Shown in pieces: positions 53,824 through 64,000 of a DNA stretch of 64,000 bases (positions are counted from its first letter, which is position 1; each line of letters opens with the position of its first letter). The translations under genes and the position numbers were made by a program. Location: contig JBBHKE010002574.1 of the NCBI GenBank assembly GCA_037447655.1, positions 62,001-126,000 on the forward strand. The letters are read 5' to 3'. This DNA comes from Zygnema cylindricum. Lineage: Eukaryota; Streptophyta; Zygnematophyceae; Zygnematales; Zygnemataceae. The notes beneath the pieces were generated by a model, which was not told where the DNA came from, did no database searches, and saw nothing but the letters and a program-made list of their open reading frames with translations.

Positions 53824-56800
53824 CATGTTTTTTCTCCCTCTGGAGATGAGGGATCCTTGTGACTATGGCAATAGTAGAATCAGCATGACGAGGGCATTTT
53901 TTTTTATTCTTTCGTTTTACACGAGGTGGCTTTTTGAGATTTTTGTTTGCGGAACCACAGTTAAGGCACTTAGGAGAACAAGGCGATTTAGTGGGGCATG
54001 GAGGTGATGTGTTGGATAGAGAGTTATTGAGGAGCGAAGAGGAGGGATTAACATCTTAGGCAAGAATCACCGCTTTTCTTTCAGGTAGAAGTGTCCGAGG
54101 GTAGGATGCAGAGCTATGATTTGGACTGTGTGGAAATGACATGATCATTTCATAACATGTCTGTAACTCACTTTTTGCATTTGGTACTTCTTATTTCACA
54201 TACTCTATTTGGACAAGAAGGTCAGATGGATAGGCTGTCGATGTGTTGAAGCATTAAATGAATGCGCATATGGCGTTTTAAGTTCTTAGAAGTATTTTTT
54301 TTTTTGTTTTTATGTTCAACAAGCGGTTATTCACTAGAGACATTATGGTATCACTTTGATTTGGAACATATGATTGTCCGCAGACCTGTCACTAACAGTT
54401 TTGAAAAGCCTGTATTTGTTTGTGACTTTTTGTGTTGTGGCAAAATGACCTTGCTGCTTGATTAACTGTTTTGAGCAAATATTGAAGTTCATAGCTTGTG
54501 AATTTGCGGATTGTGAAATTGTGGAAACGGAAAGGACACCCTTTCTGTGACAAGATGCATTGGGGCCACCTGAGGAGATCATGCACCGAGAGTATTCCGT
54601 TTTGTTACCTCTCTGTTACAGTTTAATTGTGTGAAAGCCATTGGACATGCTATATGCGGAAACCCCATACTATACTACGCGTATAATTTGCGGTAACCAC
54701 ATTTTGCGTTTCCAGTTGTTTTCGCACATTTGAACTATGGTTTGCATCGCTGGTTAGGTATTTTTTCCGGTCAGCCAACTATTTGCCTGTTTAAATGATT
54801 CATCTTAATCTGAGGTTTTTTGAAATCCTTAATCACGGAGCTGATGGATTGCAGGAGGGTGAAGGGTACAACAGTGGTCCACTTGAATTCGTACTTCGAA
54901 TCCGGGACAACAGTGAAGTCTGGCTCGGGGGAGGGGAACGAACCACTTCTTTGAACCAAAAAGGTCGACAATTGTCTATGAGGAGCCTCAACTGGCAAGA
55001 CTTGGGCTCTTCTGTGAGTAAGCTCACACAGCTGGCAATTGGAGGAGTTGAATGAACGAATTGTTAATCGAATTGTTAATTGAATGCAAGAAACGTCTTT
55101 AAGTGAATCTGTTTCTATGTATAGGAGTGGCTCTCAATTGATTTGATTGAGGAGGTTCTTTGAAGGTGAAGCTGTGAATTTTTCCTTGGGGCCCGAGTTT
55201 CAGCTCTCTGAATTTGTTTAAGTATTGCTATGGAGGCTTTGATTTGTTTTTGAAAGCCTGAAACGTAAGGGAATTTCAGAAGGCTTTTTTGGGCCAGTTA
55301 TTATCCTTGTTTTTTTGGGAACGGTGGGACACAAGAAAAAAAACCAAACCAGGTAGTTATTCTTGAATGGACACCACTAAACACAGATAAAAAGGTTTTT
55401 GGTTTTGCAGGAGGCACAGGACTCTTGGAAGCCTGTCCCCTTTATTATGAGCAGTGGTGGTTATGGAGTATGGGTGGACTCTTATGTTAACGGAACGTTT
55501 GATGTGAATTCTCCTTCTGATCCAGATAATTTGGTAGGTGGTTGTTCATACTTCGAAAGATAAGGGATACCAGAAGGAAGGATTGGCGATAGGTCGGGTG
55601 ACTCCCTTGGGGATTTGTTTTGTATGCTGTAAGATTTTCATAGTTTTTATTATTGCCCTCACCTTCCGGAGGGCAAAGGACATATAGGAGACATGCGGAG
55701 GAATGTTTGTTCAGTTTATAGTTTTCACAATTTTTTGATCTCTTTTTCCCTTTGGATATTTGCAGTGTTTGATAGCTGAGTTCTGGAGTTAAGAGCAATA
55801 AAACCTTAAGAATGGCTTCTCCCTCTCCCTCTCTCCTCCCTGTCTCTCTCCCTCTCCCTCTCTCTTCCCTTTCTCCCCCACCCTTTTCCTTTCTCCCTCT
55901 CCCTCTCCCTTTCTCCCTCTCTCTCCCCCTCTCCCTCTGTCTCTCTCTCTCTGTCTCTCTTTCTCCTACTTCCCTCTCTCTCTCCCCCTCTGGCACTATC
56001 GCTCCCCTATTTCCCTCTCGCCATCTCCTGCCTTTCTCTCCCGCCTGTCTCTCCCCCCTCTCTCTCCCCTTTCTCCCTCTCTCCCTCTCCCTCTCCCTCT
56101 CCCTCTCCCTCTCCCTCTCCCTCCAATTGTGTCATTATACTTTAGTGCTGTAATCCCAGGGGAAATTTGCTGGTTTGTTTTCCGCAGGTAATCCGTTATA
56201 CTGAAAAGGTGTTACGTGTCGTCTTCATTGGAGGGCCGGCGTTTGCTGACATTTTGTCTCAATTCACTGCACTTGTGGGAAGGCCTCCAGTTCCCCCCCT
56301 TTGGGCATTTGCACCGTGGATGGGACGTGACACCAGTTCAACTGCAAGTGACGTATGTTCTCCCACTGTTTTGGATGACTAATCGTTGGAAAACCTTGTG
56401 AAAGACAATTTTATGTCTGGTTTGCATAACTAACATATGATGGACTGGTGCGAAGATTTCTATCTCCTAGGATGTCAAACTCAAGCTGCTCGCAATCACA
56501 GAATAAGTTTAATGCAACTCGAGAAAAATGGTAAAGTAGAGGCTTCTAGAGAGGGTCGATCTGCTACTGCCTGGCAAATTAAATTATGCCAGCTGTCCCA
56601 AAAACCCCAAAAAGCTCTGAACAACCTTAAAAACACTTTGAAAAACCTTGAAGAACCCCTAATTCCTGCAGGTTTTGGGAGATGCAAAAGCGCTTCGCAA
56701 AGCCGGCATCGCCTCGTCGGTGGCGGTTTTTGACAGCCTGGCAGAAAGCGGTTGCAATGGATTTGTCCTAAGTCACAATCGCTTTCCGGATCCAAAGGCT

Positions 56801-59800
56801 TTTTTTGACCATCTCCAAGAGCTTGGGTACGTTTTTGACTCGTCTTAAATGGGAAAGGGAAAGCGAAAGGGAAAGGGAGTTGAGGGAAAACGTAAAGTTT
56901 TTTTTATCGATGTGCGACAGAATGGGAATGGCAGGGAAGGGAAGAAAATCTGATGCTGTATTTCCATGTGACCAGATGATTGTATTTTATAAACCTTGAA
57001 AAGCGATGCAATACTGGCCAAAGGCTGCCAGTGAGAGAGGTTCTATGTTGCATAAAGGTTAGGGAGAGGTTTCGCTTGGTTACATGGAGGTGTAACGCAC
57101 TTTCAAGACTGAAAGAGGAAAAAAGAATCACTTTTCCTGGATTTTCTTTTATATGTCGCACCGTAACATCCACTGCAACTGGATCTAGACGGTCAGGTCA
57201 ACATTATTCTTTTTTCGCTGAAAATTTTTCCATTGCATTTTTCTTTGAGGATTTGAACTTGCATCAGTTATTTTTCTGCCCATAACCTCGAAGAGTATTT
57301 CCAAGACCACGAGATACTTTTCGCCATGAACTTTAAGGTCATCAACGGAAGTAATTGGGTTTCCAAAATCACCTTCCTTTCTAGACATTGCTCTTTTAGG
57401 AAGTGAGGCTGGGCCACAAGCGTCCTTATCCTAGATTTGAGAAAAACAAAAGAACTGGCTATCAACTACATGTCAACACTCTCTTTTGTGTAAAATCTGA
57501 ATGCAACGAACACAAAGAGTCGTAATTAAACGTACTCGTGGAATCTTAATTGCCGCGCATAACATTGATTTAAGTACATGGGTTAGAGTGTTAGTCAGTT
57601 TTTAAATTACTTCTGCTGATTGGGAGCCAGTGCAACTTACTGTGCACCTGCTAATTGTGGCGGTCATTCACAATTTATGGTACACCTAAAAATAGAAAAT
57701 TGGAGGTACTTACAATATTTTTGAGGTAAAAATCTTTCTACCATGGTTCGGGATTAGACAAATGGACTGAGGTGGAATGAGACATGTTGGACAGACTATA
57801 GACCTATTTCCCCTAAAAAATAATAAATTAAATTAAACTCCCATTTTAATGAAGATAGCAAATTACATTCACATGGAACTTATGAAATAACGACGACATC
57901 GTCATTGTGTATACTTGTCAATGTTAGGGTGGTAACTGAGAACGTGGACTTAATGTTCGAATTGTAGACAACTTTCTGGTTAGTTAACACACCAGGATTC
58001 TTAAATGTGTTGGTTTGCTTATGTGTAAATGTTTTTATTTCAAATAATAAGTACGGTTTGTAGTTTTATGTCTGATGGATTTGTTTTTTTATATGGTCAT
58101 TGGTTATTTCCCTTCCATAGGATCTATGCTTAATGATGTTATGCACTTTGTAGATTATATCCTTATTTGCGTCGTCCACACTTATACCAGTTATGAAGGA
58201 ATTGAAGTTTACCATTTGCATAGTTTACAGTTGTCACAAATTTTACGAGTTATTTGTGATGCTTACCGAGCGAATACAAATAGATTTTTTGTGATACCTA
58301 AGGTATACTACTGAGCAGAACCAAATGCGTACATTTGTCAACCTTAACCAAGTGGAAGCTGTCATTCGCATGTCATCGGTACACTATAAACGTTTACGTG
58401 AACACCAAATTTTAATCCATAAATGTTTTTGTTTTTAAACACGACTTCAAAACCACGTGTTGTACATATTTGGTCATTGAAGATACGCGATTTCGTCATC
58501 GATTAATTGCAATAATCATGATAATTTCCTGACAATGACAAAATTTAGCTCAGCTGGGAGGTTGATAATCTGGCATTTGGTCTTCCTTTTATGAAGTCGT
58601 GGGTGGATTTCATGTAATATTAATGATGGATGTAATATTAACTATGAATATATGATGGTGTGGGGATCTATTTGCGGTTTCGTCAGCTTTGTTGCTGTAC
58701 TCCGTCTTGCACCGTGTGTCAGTGGAAGGTTCCTCCACGACCACCTTTGGAGTTCTGTAGCAGTGGACTACTTGGTCAAGAATGTCTCAGGACAACCGCA
58801 GGTGAGTGAAGTAATTCTAAAAATGTTCTTCAAAACCACTTTAATAGCTATATGCACCTATTTACCAGCATATGCTTAAGAGATCGTTTCGAGGGAAGAC
58901 ATTTGACGTTAACTTTTTGGTTTTGGTGGGTTGTTTTTTGAGGCAGGTTAAGGATAATGTGGCCTTGGTGGACCTCACTCACGAGGCTGGCCTTGAGTGG
59001 TGGAGTCGGCAGCTGAACCGTACCGCGAGATGGGGAGTCTTGAAAGGCTTTGAGGCCGATGATCGAAACGGAGGACATCTGTTAAAGGGAGCGGTAGTGG
59101 CGGATGGAACTCTTGCAACTGCGCTGGAAAACAAGGTCAATTACTTGAAACTTGTAGCCTTTTATATTCCATGGTGAAGGACTACGAGGGTGGGGGGAAT
59201 AGTGTTGGTTGATTGGTCGCAACGTTGTTAACCAGAGGGGAAATGATTAGCACATTTGAGTTTTCTAGCGATGTGATGTAGATGATTTGGAGAGTAAGGA
59301 TATGCATCTTGAAAGTGGGAATTGAGCTGCGATGTGACGCAGAGTACCCGACTGTTTGGAGCCACTCTGAGTAGCTTCGTGACAAGACGTCACAAGGGAG
59401 ACGGGGTAACTCTCGCACATACCGGCTTTACTGGCAGTGGAAAGTGAGCAAATGATTCCCTTCTAGAACCTTAATAACCTGCAAATAGTTTTTTAAAGGC
59501 AAGCTTTCTGCATGCTGATATTAAAACTAGAGCACATGTTCAAGATAGGTGACCATTTACTTCACATTTTTAACTTCACAAATGTTGTAAACTTCTAAGT
59601 GTTAAGCAATCATTTTGAAGTTATTGCAGTAAACATCGTGGATAACAGCAGTTATAGTTTCCGTTGTTGTCCTATGACAGGTCTTTCATGTGGTCAAGCA
59701 TAAAGCATGGAGCCTCTCTTTCGGGAAGAGGCCTCCTTGCAACAATTGTTGCTGGTCAGACGGCTTCTCTTTCAGGATTGTTTTTATGGGGCCATCCCAT

Positions 59801-60095
59801 TCGCCCACTCCCGTTTCCTCTCAAATCAAAGGAAATGTTCATTCGCTGGACTCAGTTTGGGTAAGAGTTTCTTCTTGTCTTTTTTTTTTTTTTTTTCCCA
59901 GTCAAGACATGCTGTGAAATTCTTTCCTCAGAGTTCTGATCTCCAGCAGCTGTGACACAGCCCTCCCTTCTTTTTCATCCTCTCCCATTCCCTCCCTGCC
60001 CGCCTCCCTCCCACTCTCCCCTCTCCTCCTATGTCCGTTTCTTCTCCCCGACCACTCGCCTGCTCCCTCCTCGCTATTTCACATCTTCATTAGTT

Positions 60096-60134
<39 letters not shown>

Positions 60135-63100
60135 CCTCGCCCGTCACTTTTCCCTTGCCTTCCTTTTCCTCATACTCCTTTTCCCCCCCCCCCCCTCCTT
60201 TTCCCTCCCCCTCTCTCCCCTCTCTCTCTCCCTTTACCCATCTCCAACTCCTCCCCTCCCTCCCTCCCTCCCTCCCTGGGAAAACTTGCCATTTACGTGT
60301 TTCTGCAGGGCGTTTTCTCCTCTTATGTACCACATTTTGGGCCGAAATAATACCAACCTTTGGAGCTATGACCAACAGACGATTCAAATTGTCCAGAGAT
60401 TCACTCATCTTCACCTCTCTCTCGCTCCCTACCTCCTCCGAGCCTCGGAGAAGGCGAGTAAAATGGGTCGACCAATCATGTGTCCCATGGTTGTCTGTTT
60501 TCAAGCCGACGTAAATTCCGTAAAACGGAACGGACAGTTTCTTCTCGGCGAGGATCTTCTTGTGGCTCCGGTGTACCGACCTCATGGATATGTTCAGGTA
60601 CTATTTCTGAAACTACATCGTGAATCACTGTTAGAGTTAAGAAATAAATAGTGTAAAGAAAAAATTAGTGTTATTAACTCTATTTTGGGTTCAAGGGCCT
60701 AATGCCCACAAAAATTAACGCTAATAGCTATTCACGGTGTAGGTGTGATTCTCTGAAACTAGGTGTGATCTAGGTATGTTTCTAACACTCGGTAAGATTC
60801 GGAAACTCAGTCATAACACCAATTGAGGTCTTCCGGAATGCTAAGGAGAGAAAGATGACCAAAAAAGAGACAGGTGAGTGGAAAAAAGAAAATGATCGGA
60901 AAACAGAAAGATGACCAGATAGAGAGATGTGACCAAAAACGAGACATGTGAGTAGAAAAATGGAATTTGACCGACAAGCCGAAAAATACCATTAGGGACC
61001 AAAAGGGTGGCCAAATGGATGACCAAAAAGTGGTCATCTTTTTGGGGGTGAAAAACCCATGCATCATATTTGTGCGGATGATGAGATGCCATTTTGTTTA
61101 GGAATTTGTTTCTATAAATTCACGCTTTATCATCGAAATCACGAGCTAAAATGGTGTCAAAGTTATTGCTGTTAGACCTGCGATTTATTGACCTGCCTCT
61201 CCTTTGCTAGTATCATGTCTCCTTCTACCGTACCTTTTGACATGACTGAAATCTGAAGCAATTTTTTCATACCTTATCGTTATTTGGCGATCCTTCCTCT
61301 CTTTCCTTCCATTACTCCCTTTTTCTAACAAACACTGTTCAAACCTGGCTGCCTCTGTCTACTTTCATGTTCTCTCTCTCCTCCTCCCTCACTTATCTTG
61401 GATACTACTCTAACTTGGATCTGAAGTTATCAAAACAAAAACTTGATGACATGAAGTACATCGTCAAACCATATCTTTACATTTTAAAGAAGCCAGCCCT
61501 TTATTCTTCCTTCCAAGTTTGTGAATCTAGCACTTGCCATTTTCTTGTGTATGTTCCCACTTAATCCCGTTTCTCTCCCTCCTTCCCTCCCCTCTCTCCC
61601 TCCCTCCCTCCCTCCCTCCAAAGAAAACTTATTCACTTCAGTTATGGTGCCTGTAGTACTTCTTATCTTCCCCTTCAATTAGGAAACAAACAACTAAACC
61701 GTGAAAGGTTCCAGTTGAGAAAATTGGTAAGAAATGTATTTTTCTCGGAATTTTATCTGATCTCCCAACTACTGTACTTGGTGTGCCCTCCTACCCACAT
61801 AAAGACCACATTTCTCCATATGTTCTTATTTTGACAAATAACCCACATAAAGACCACATTTCTCCATATGTTCTTATTTTGACAAACTTGAAAGTTGTGA
61901 TTCATGCTAGTCTCTGTTTTTTATTTTTAAAGATGGGTGATTGGGGTTCACGTTTCATCTTAGGTATTGGTTTATGACCCTTGCTGTTGTTAATTTGACA
62001 ATTTATACCCAATTAAGGTCAACGTCCAATGTCCAATGTTGAATATTCAACGTCCATCATCCAATTGTCGCCCTTTTTCTGTTTAATTCTTGTTTTACAA
62101 TCTAAACTTATGGCTATTGGCTTACATTCAAATGTTACATTTGCTCTTTTGTAGCTGTTTATAATCAATACTTCTTTTATTTTTATTCAATGTCCTAGTG
62201 GAATTGCTAGTAAACAGTTTTAGTGCTTAATTTGCATTTGTTTTTACTATATTCAAACTGTTTCTGTAAACTATTGTACGGAAAAAACTAGGAATTTTAT
62301 TGAAAAGGGAGCTTTCAGGTAGCTTTGGTAAATTAAAAAATTGGTCGAAGACTGAAACTGACCATGTAACTGTACTGAGGCATGTTCGTTTACCCTTCGT
62401 GAGTTTCAGAACCTACTATTGAGTAGAATGTCTGGAAGAGTCTGTCTTGTGATACCTGGTTTCTTTAAATACTTTATTACAGGGAGGATTTGCTGGTTTA
62501 CTGTATTAAAAGATTCAGGGTTTAAATTTACTTTTTATTGTGGTGTATGGGTCCCGAAATAGTTGAGGCAGTCAGTTGCTGCGAAGAGAGCCTCAAGGGT
62601 TTTACCTTCCGCAGTTATTAAGCTTTTCTAATATCATATATCCAGGCTCTGGACAGCTGGAAAGATGCTTGGGCCATTTGTCGGGCTTTATCATTTGCTC
62701 TGAACTGGTTTTACCTTAAAGTGTCAATAATCAATTAGTGCTAGACTTATAGCTGAGATTTATATTGTTGGTCTTGTAGTCAACTTTTTGCCATTTTGCA
62801 AAAAAGTGGTTCGGTAAAGGTGGTTTCATTTCCCGTTGCATGTGGTCCGTTAATTCTTTTCAAAGAAACCATGAGAGGATTTAAGCATATTGAACATAAT
62901 TGGCCAGTTGAATGGTGATGTGGTTATCATGACCTAGGATAAGTGAAGTTGCAATTCTTGCTCGTCTTTAGTTTCGTTGTAGTTTTTCAGGAGGATAAAC
63001 TGTTAATAAGCCGTTTGAAGACTGCTTTCACAATGGTTCTATATTGTGTATCCTCTCGATTTGACTAATTCAAATCACTAACATCTAACATATCTTCTAT

Positions 63101-63453
63101 ACTGATTTTCAATAGCAAACGGGGAAAGGAAACAACATCCTTTTTCTTAATGCATTGACCTTTTGTAAAAAACTCTAAAAACTCTAAAATTCCTACAAAT
63201 TTTTTGCAGAAAATCTCATCAAAAAACTGGTTCCACTTTTGTGACAGGTGTACCTTCCTGAGGCCTACAACTGGGTGAATTTTTGGACTGGGGAAAGTCT
63301 TGAAGGTGGGCGTCTGGTGAATCTGGAAGTTCCTTTGGAGCAATCGGCTGTGTTTGTGAGGGCAGGAGCAGTTTTGGAGGTGATGTCAGAAGACATGGAG
63401 ACACTCGTCACAACTGGGAGTTACGGCCAGGCATTTGGAAATGGCATGGAAAA
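50558..63453 (+). CDS. GH31 family glycoside hydrolase homologue, 12 exons visible, 3' end outside window
   Basis: Exons by GT-AG sites and frame: 50558-51506, 52035-~52775, 53656-53744, 54855-55013, 55412-55533, 56188-56352, 56672-56826, 58687-58801, 58947-59173, 59681-59860, 60309-60597, 63248-63453; phases agree except between the fourth and fifth. Domain order: membrane anchor, acidic linker, N-terminal beta domain, (beta/alpha)8 barrel, C-terminal beta domain. GH31 enzymes remove alpha-linked hexoses. Putative nucleophile Asp in GFEADDRN, but the acid/base block WxGDN/C reads WSSIK and the DIGG motif reads PIRP, so activity is doubtful. Substrate cannot be assigned. C-terminus lies beyond 64000. 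Confidence 0.8.
51507..52034 (+). repeat. Intron 1 with CT-rich tract
   Basis: About 230 bp of CT repeats start 30 bases after the donor (51538-51770). Similar tracts are in introns 3, 5 and 10. The open frames across it are low-complexity artefacts. Confidence 0.85.
52035..52775 (+). CDS. GH31 gene exon 2
   Basis: Acceptor TTTGCAG. Reads DSPPVIPPVYVSTDLISVTV, then a beta-rich stretch, then a long acidic tail (EEGEETEGKDREKNENMEVD). The donor GAAG|GTGTGG at 52776 is the best phase match to exon 3, but GAAG|GTGGTG at 52761 is also possible, so the end is uncertain. Confidence 0.6.
53385..53600. repeat. About five imperfect ~41-bp repeats in intron 2
   Basis: Unit AGCTTGTGAAACAGGACGTT plus TATGATTCTAAGGAAAAAC, spaced 38-43 bp. 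A further copy lies at about 53147-53190. Intronic minisatellite. Confidence 0.8.
53656..53744 (+). CDS. GH31 gene exon 3
   Basis: Reads SRLPPLDVEVRVSAEVIGPA then AVAVTWQIQ, a GH31 N-terminal beta-domain segment. Donor CAG|GTATCC at 53745 is followed directly by a (CT)n tract. The acceptor CCAG at 53655 is chosen for phase; AAG at 53638 is an alternative. Confidence 0.6.
53760..53818. repeat. (CT)n microsatellite, intron 3
   Basis: A nearly pure CT run of about 58 bp starting 15 bases after the exon 3 donor. Confidence 0.95.
54855..55013 (+). CDS. GH31 gene exon 4
   Basis: Acceptor TTGCAG, donor TCT|GTGAGT, 53 codons. Reads VWLGGGERTTSLNQKGRQLS: the conserved GGGE block of GH31 N-terminal domains, followed by the usual RGxxxxxxNxD-like segment. 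Confidence 0.8.
55412..55533 (+). CDS. GH31 gene exon 5, with an apparent frame break
   Basis: Reads EAQDSWKPVP from its first base and then would stop (TGA at 55448-55450). The frame one base over gives FIMSSGGYGVWVDSYVNGTF, the expected continuation (compare VPFxxSSxGYG in GH31). So one base seems missing around 55438-55443, or the exon 4/5 boundaries differ. Confidence 0.65.
55810..56125. repeat. CT/CCCT-rich tract, intron 5
   Basis: Over 300 bp of CTCTCC-type repeats ending about 60 bases before the exon 6 acceptor. It gives long artefactual ORFs on both strands. Confidence 0.9.
56188..56352 (+). CDS. GH31 gene exon 6
   Basis: Reads VVFIGGPAFADILSQFTALV, GRPPVPPLWAFAPWMGRDTS: the entry to the catalytic barrel (GP.....Y..LTGRP..PP.WA.G). 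55 codons, phase 0 at both ends. Confidence 0.85.
56672..56826 (+). CDS. GH31 gene exon 7
   Basis: Reads VLGDAKALRKAGIASSVAVF, DSLAES, then NRFPDPKAFFDHLQELG: the barrel strand after the LDDW position and the conserved RFPDP motif. Donor GG|GTACGT, phase 2. Confidence 0.85.
56827..58686 (+). other. Intron 7, no feature recognised
   Basis: 1860 bp, AT-rich. Short ORFs only. Exon 7 and exon 8 join in frame across it, so no exon seems to be missing. Confidence 0.7.
58687..58801 (+). CDS. GH31 gene exon 8
   Basis: Joins exon 7 exactly (GG|C gives Gly). Reads FVAVLRLAPCVSGRF and DYLVKNVSGQPQ, the conserved barrel segment (aPcI... GyfVKN..G.P). Donor CAG|GTGAGT. Confidence 0.85.
58947..59173 (+). 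CDS. GH31 gene exon 9: nucleophile region
   Basis: Reads VALVDLTHEAGLEWWSRQLN, then GVLKGFEADDRNGG. VDLTHEAGLEWW equals the DxTnPeAxxWW motif. In GH31 the nucleophile Asp follows the short strand ending GFKxD; here GFEAD. The usual Gly-Glu after it is Arg-Asn. Donor TG|GTGAAG is inferred from phase. Confidence 0.75.
59681..59860 (+). CDS. GH31 gene exon 10: acid/base region, altered
   Basis: Reads SFMWSSIKHGASLSGRGLLA, then GLFLWGHPIRPLPF and EMFIRWTQFG. Active members have WxGDN or WGGDC (acid/base Asp) and WxxDIGG at these places. Here both Asp positions are lost, although the surrounding pattern (GL...I..G..SLSG, RW.Q.G.F) is kept. Confidence 0.8.
60309..60597 (+). CDS. GH31 gene exon 11
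   Basis: Joins exon 10 in phase. Reads AFSPLMYHILGRNNTNLWSY, RFTHLHLSLAPYLLRASEKA, RPIMCPMVVCFQAD, FLLGEDLLVAPVYRPHGYVQ: the end of the barrel (R.rl.LlPYly) and the GxdlLVAPV motif before the C-terminal domain. Confidence 0.9.
60598..63247 (+). other. Large intron 11 with CT tracts and a 48-bp tandem duplication
   Basis: 2650 bp with no coding similarity. Two copies of a 48-bp unit (ACCCACATAAAGACCACATT...) at 61793-61840 and 61841-61886, and a TCCC-rich tract near 61570-61620. The upstream intron (59861-60308) has a CT/C-rich tract at 59990-60280. Confidence 0.7.
63248..63453 (+). CDS. GH31 gene exon 12
   Basis: Reads VYLPEAYNWVNFWTGESLEG, LEVPLEQSAVFVRAGAVLEV: the YLP...W.d.w.g....gG..v....PL...PvFvr.Gsi motif of the C-terminal beta domain. 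Ends phase 2 at AA|GTGAGG. No further exon seen to 64000, so the gene continues outside. Confidence 0.85.
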
Positions 63454-64000
63454 GTGAGGACGGGGCTCTGTGGTCTTTTTCGCTCTTTTTTCACACATGT
63501 TTGCGTCAATTTCTGGTATTTCTCGAGTGTGTCTGACGTGCTTTTTCGGTTGGTGAGCTTCTTGAGTCAGGTTTGATAGGGAAGACACGGGATTGCTTTT
63601 TTGTCAAACCGAGTTAAATTCTCTGAAAGCTGGTTTAGTTGGTCTTATATTGGTGGTTAGTGAAAGTGAAGAGGTTGCTCCTTGTGGCTGCCATTTTTGT
63701 TTAATTCAGTCAGCCATCACGAAAACGTCACACGTCTTCGTTTCTCTTTTAGTCAGCCGACAACATAAGCATAAGCATCTCCAATTTTGAAACATCTGAT
63801 GGGCGACATTCTGCAAATTAGAATCGTCCATTCTGAAATCACCTGCAGCAAAGCTACCCAACACTGCCTCCCTGACTCGGCAAACACTGCCTGACTGAGT
63901 TCTTATCAACACCTGGAACTGACACTTTCTGATTCACAGAAATAATTTCCTGATTGACCAAACCCTCTTAAACTTGGTCAACATATACTGATTATGCAGT
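63454..64000 (+). other. Start of intron 12, to the window edge
   Basis: Follows the donor GTGAGG. Contains no recognisable GH31 C-terminal sequence. Short inverted repeats (ACTGCCTGACTG-type) near 63870-63900. Confidence 0.5.

Noticed and set aside
56805-57173. Additional GH31 exon between exons 7 and 8
   Set aside because: Exons 7 and 8 join in exact phase with conserved sequence on both sides, so no exon is needed there.

Overview
The window is repeat-rich eukaryotic nuclear DNA, most likely from a plant-lineage organism (a streptophyte alga or land plant; I cannot name the species). The evidence is GT-AG introns, a chromodomain Ty3/gypsy element, many Ty1/copia elements, primer-binding sites that match plant-type initiator tRNA-Met as I remember it, and CT/GA microsatellites in introns. 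The first ~46 kb is almost entirely nested mobile elements. 46.7-49.8 kb is a stack of non-autonomous DNA transposons. 50.5-63.5 kb (running off the right edge) is the one ordinary-looking host gene, a multi-exon GH31 glycoside hydrolase homologue on the + strand.

Layout. 1-4.2 kb: decayed copia element A (-). 4.4-9.0 kb: decayed copia element F (+). 9.8-10.1 kb: GA microsatellite. 10.4-11.1 kb: gypsy fragment (-). 12.0-18.9 kb: chromovirus-type gypsy element (-) with a broken polymerase and integrase, split at 13420-15286 by a composite insertion made of a copia LTR plus a 515-bp TRIM. 19.1-20.4 kb: degraded acidic ORF (+). 20.9-42.7 kb: a pogo/DDE_1-like transposase pseudogene (+), cut into pieces by copia element B (21018-27457), copia element D (27535-40205, itself carrying the younger copia element C at 28879-34793) and solo LTR G (40966-42014). 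Its flank carries tandem repeats and solo LTR H (43558-44604). Five-base target-site duplications found by eye fix B, C, D and H exactly, so the insertion order can be read: transposase gene first, then B, D, G and H, then C inside D.

Most interesting result. tRNA-derived sequence recurs in these LTRs. The TRIM has 229-bp LTRs, a 57-bp interior made of little more than a PBS and a PPT, and inside each LTR a 71-nt sequence that folds as a tRNA cloverleaf with A box, B box and a T4 terminator. The copia LTRs of family A/B/D/F/G/H and the LTR at 13420 each carry a shorter antisense module: A-box-like segment, B-box core and T-run, usually with a short stem. The same copia elements appear to be primed by the anticodon stem-loop of initiator tRNA-Met, and their gag reading frame starts inside the LTR and runs through the PBS.

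Second system. A roughly 0.97-kb palindromic fold-back element (46682-49816 with its inserts) has absorbed two inverted copies of one 481-bp hAT-like MITE, a third hAT-like MITE containing a C29/G22 palindrome, and a Harbinger-like MITE. Three of these have clean 8-bp duplications.

The GH31 gene encodes an N-terminal membrane anchor, a long acidic/glycine-rich linker and the GH31 fold, but the acid/base aspartate position and the DIGG motif are changed, so it may not be an active hydrolase.
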